Below, one piece after another: positions 63,890 to 64,000 of a stretch of DNA of 64,000 nucleotides (position 1 is its first letter; each line of letters starts with the position of its first letter). The notes below the pieces were generated by a model. It searched no databases and was not told where the DNA came from. It saw only the letters and a program-made list of their open reading frames with translations. Made by a program: the position numbers and the translations under genes. The stretch is from an uncultured Kiloniellaceae bacterium (lineage in GTDB: Bacteria > Pseudomonadota > Alphaproteobacteria > Kiloniellales > Kiloniellaceae): contig CANMQP010000002.1 of the NCBI GenBank assembly GCA_947500035.1, positions 118,543 through 182,542 on the forward strand, written 5' to 3'.

Positions 63890-64000
63890 TCAATTAATCC
63901 ACCAAGTTATGGAAGCGGCCAGTCAGATAGCTGCGAGGAAGGTGTCAGCTCGCTTATCGTAGCGTGTCGCTATCCTTCTGAAATCCTTGAGCCTGCAGAA
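63890..64000 (-). mobile_element. C-terminal end of an IS5-family transposase, with in-frame stop
   Basis: Read leftward from the window edge, the frame gives FCRLKDFRRIATRYDKRADT, the C-terminal signature of IS5-type DDE transposases, then FLAAI and a TGA at 63923-63925. The frame continues LAASITWWIN to a second TGA at 63890. In relatives the TGA position is usually a Cys codon, so this copy looks mutated. Most of the element lies beyond the window. Confidence 0.8.

Overview
The window is chromosomal DNA of a moderately GC-rich bacterium, most likely an alphaproteobacterium of the Rhodospirillales/Kiloniellales type. The evidence is an RNase E with a large acidic insertion in its S1 domain, the neighbourhood rne / amiC / mrcA / prfB, a glnE gene beside a YhdP-like AsmA protein, an IscR-controlled cysteine desulfurase cluster headed by cysE, a cyanide-insensitive-type bd oxidase, and an ScfR-type XRE regulator. 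I saw no rRNA, tRNA or CRISPR array.

Layout. 1-6.4 kb: the end of a hemolysin III (TrhA) gene, an MFS transporter, a class III nucleotide cyclase, and a bufferin operon (bufA, bufB, bufC, leftward) facing a DoxX gene. 6.4-15.1 kb: a chemoreceptor, a REP-associated tyrosine transposase (RAYT) with a set of related 34-bp repeats around it, a divergent DUF1127/LysR pair, an exported SMP-30-like lactonase, a periplasmic glutathione peroxidase, a DCC thiol oxidoreductase and a DUF533/TerB-like protein. 15.2-22.1 kb: a PEP-CTERM gene broken by two in-frame stops, a SulP anion transporter, a repeat-rich intergenic region, a ketopantoate-reductase-like gene divergent from an ScfR-like regulator, and a DedA protein. 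22.2-30.6 kb: cydA-cydB-DUF2474, mnmA, an alpha/beta hydrolase, a DUF302 protein and a sensor histidine kinase. 30.7-39.6 kb: a DUF6455 protein, then the leftward operon cysE-iscR-desulfurase-iscS-fdx-tenA under a very good type 1 IscR site, anmK and tyrS. 39.6-48.4 kb: a YhdP-like protein, glnE, bcp, a DUF455 ferritin-like protein and an EamA transporter. 48.4-54.9 kb: accessory genes, namely a self-sufficient cytoplasmic reductive dehalogenase fused to its own flavin/2Fe-2S reductase, a MarR regulator with a palindromic operator, an alkyltransferase, a PhnZ-like HD protein and an unusual MBL-fold protein. 54.9-64 kb: prfB with a programmed frameshift, mrcA, amiC and rne, then the end of an IS5-type transposase.

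The most interesting parts are: the RAYT and its repeat family, including a 304-bp paired element; a second, unrelated inverted-repeat element between marR and the dehalogenase; repeat ends that supply or overlap stop codons of three regulator/transporter genes; the bufferin operon with an 11-bp hairpin between precursor and modifying enzyme; the dehalogenase locus with a 16-bp tandem array at its 3' end; and the PEP-CTERM gene with two in-frame stops. Start codons were chosen by ribosome-binding site and family length where possible, and several remain uncertain as noted.
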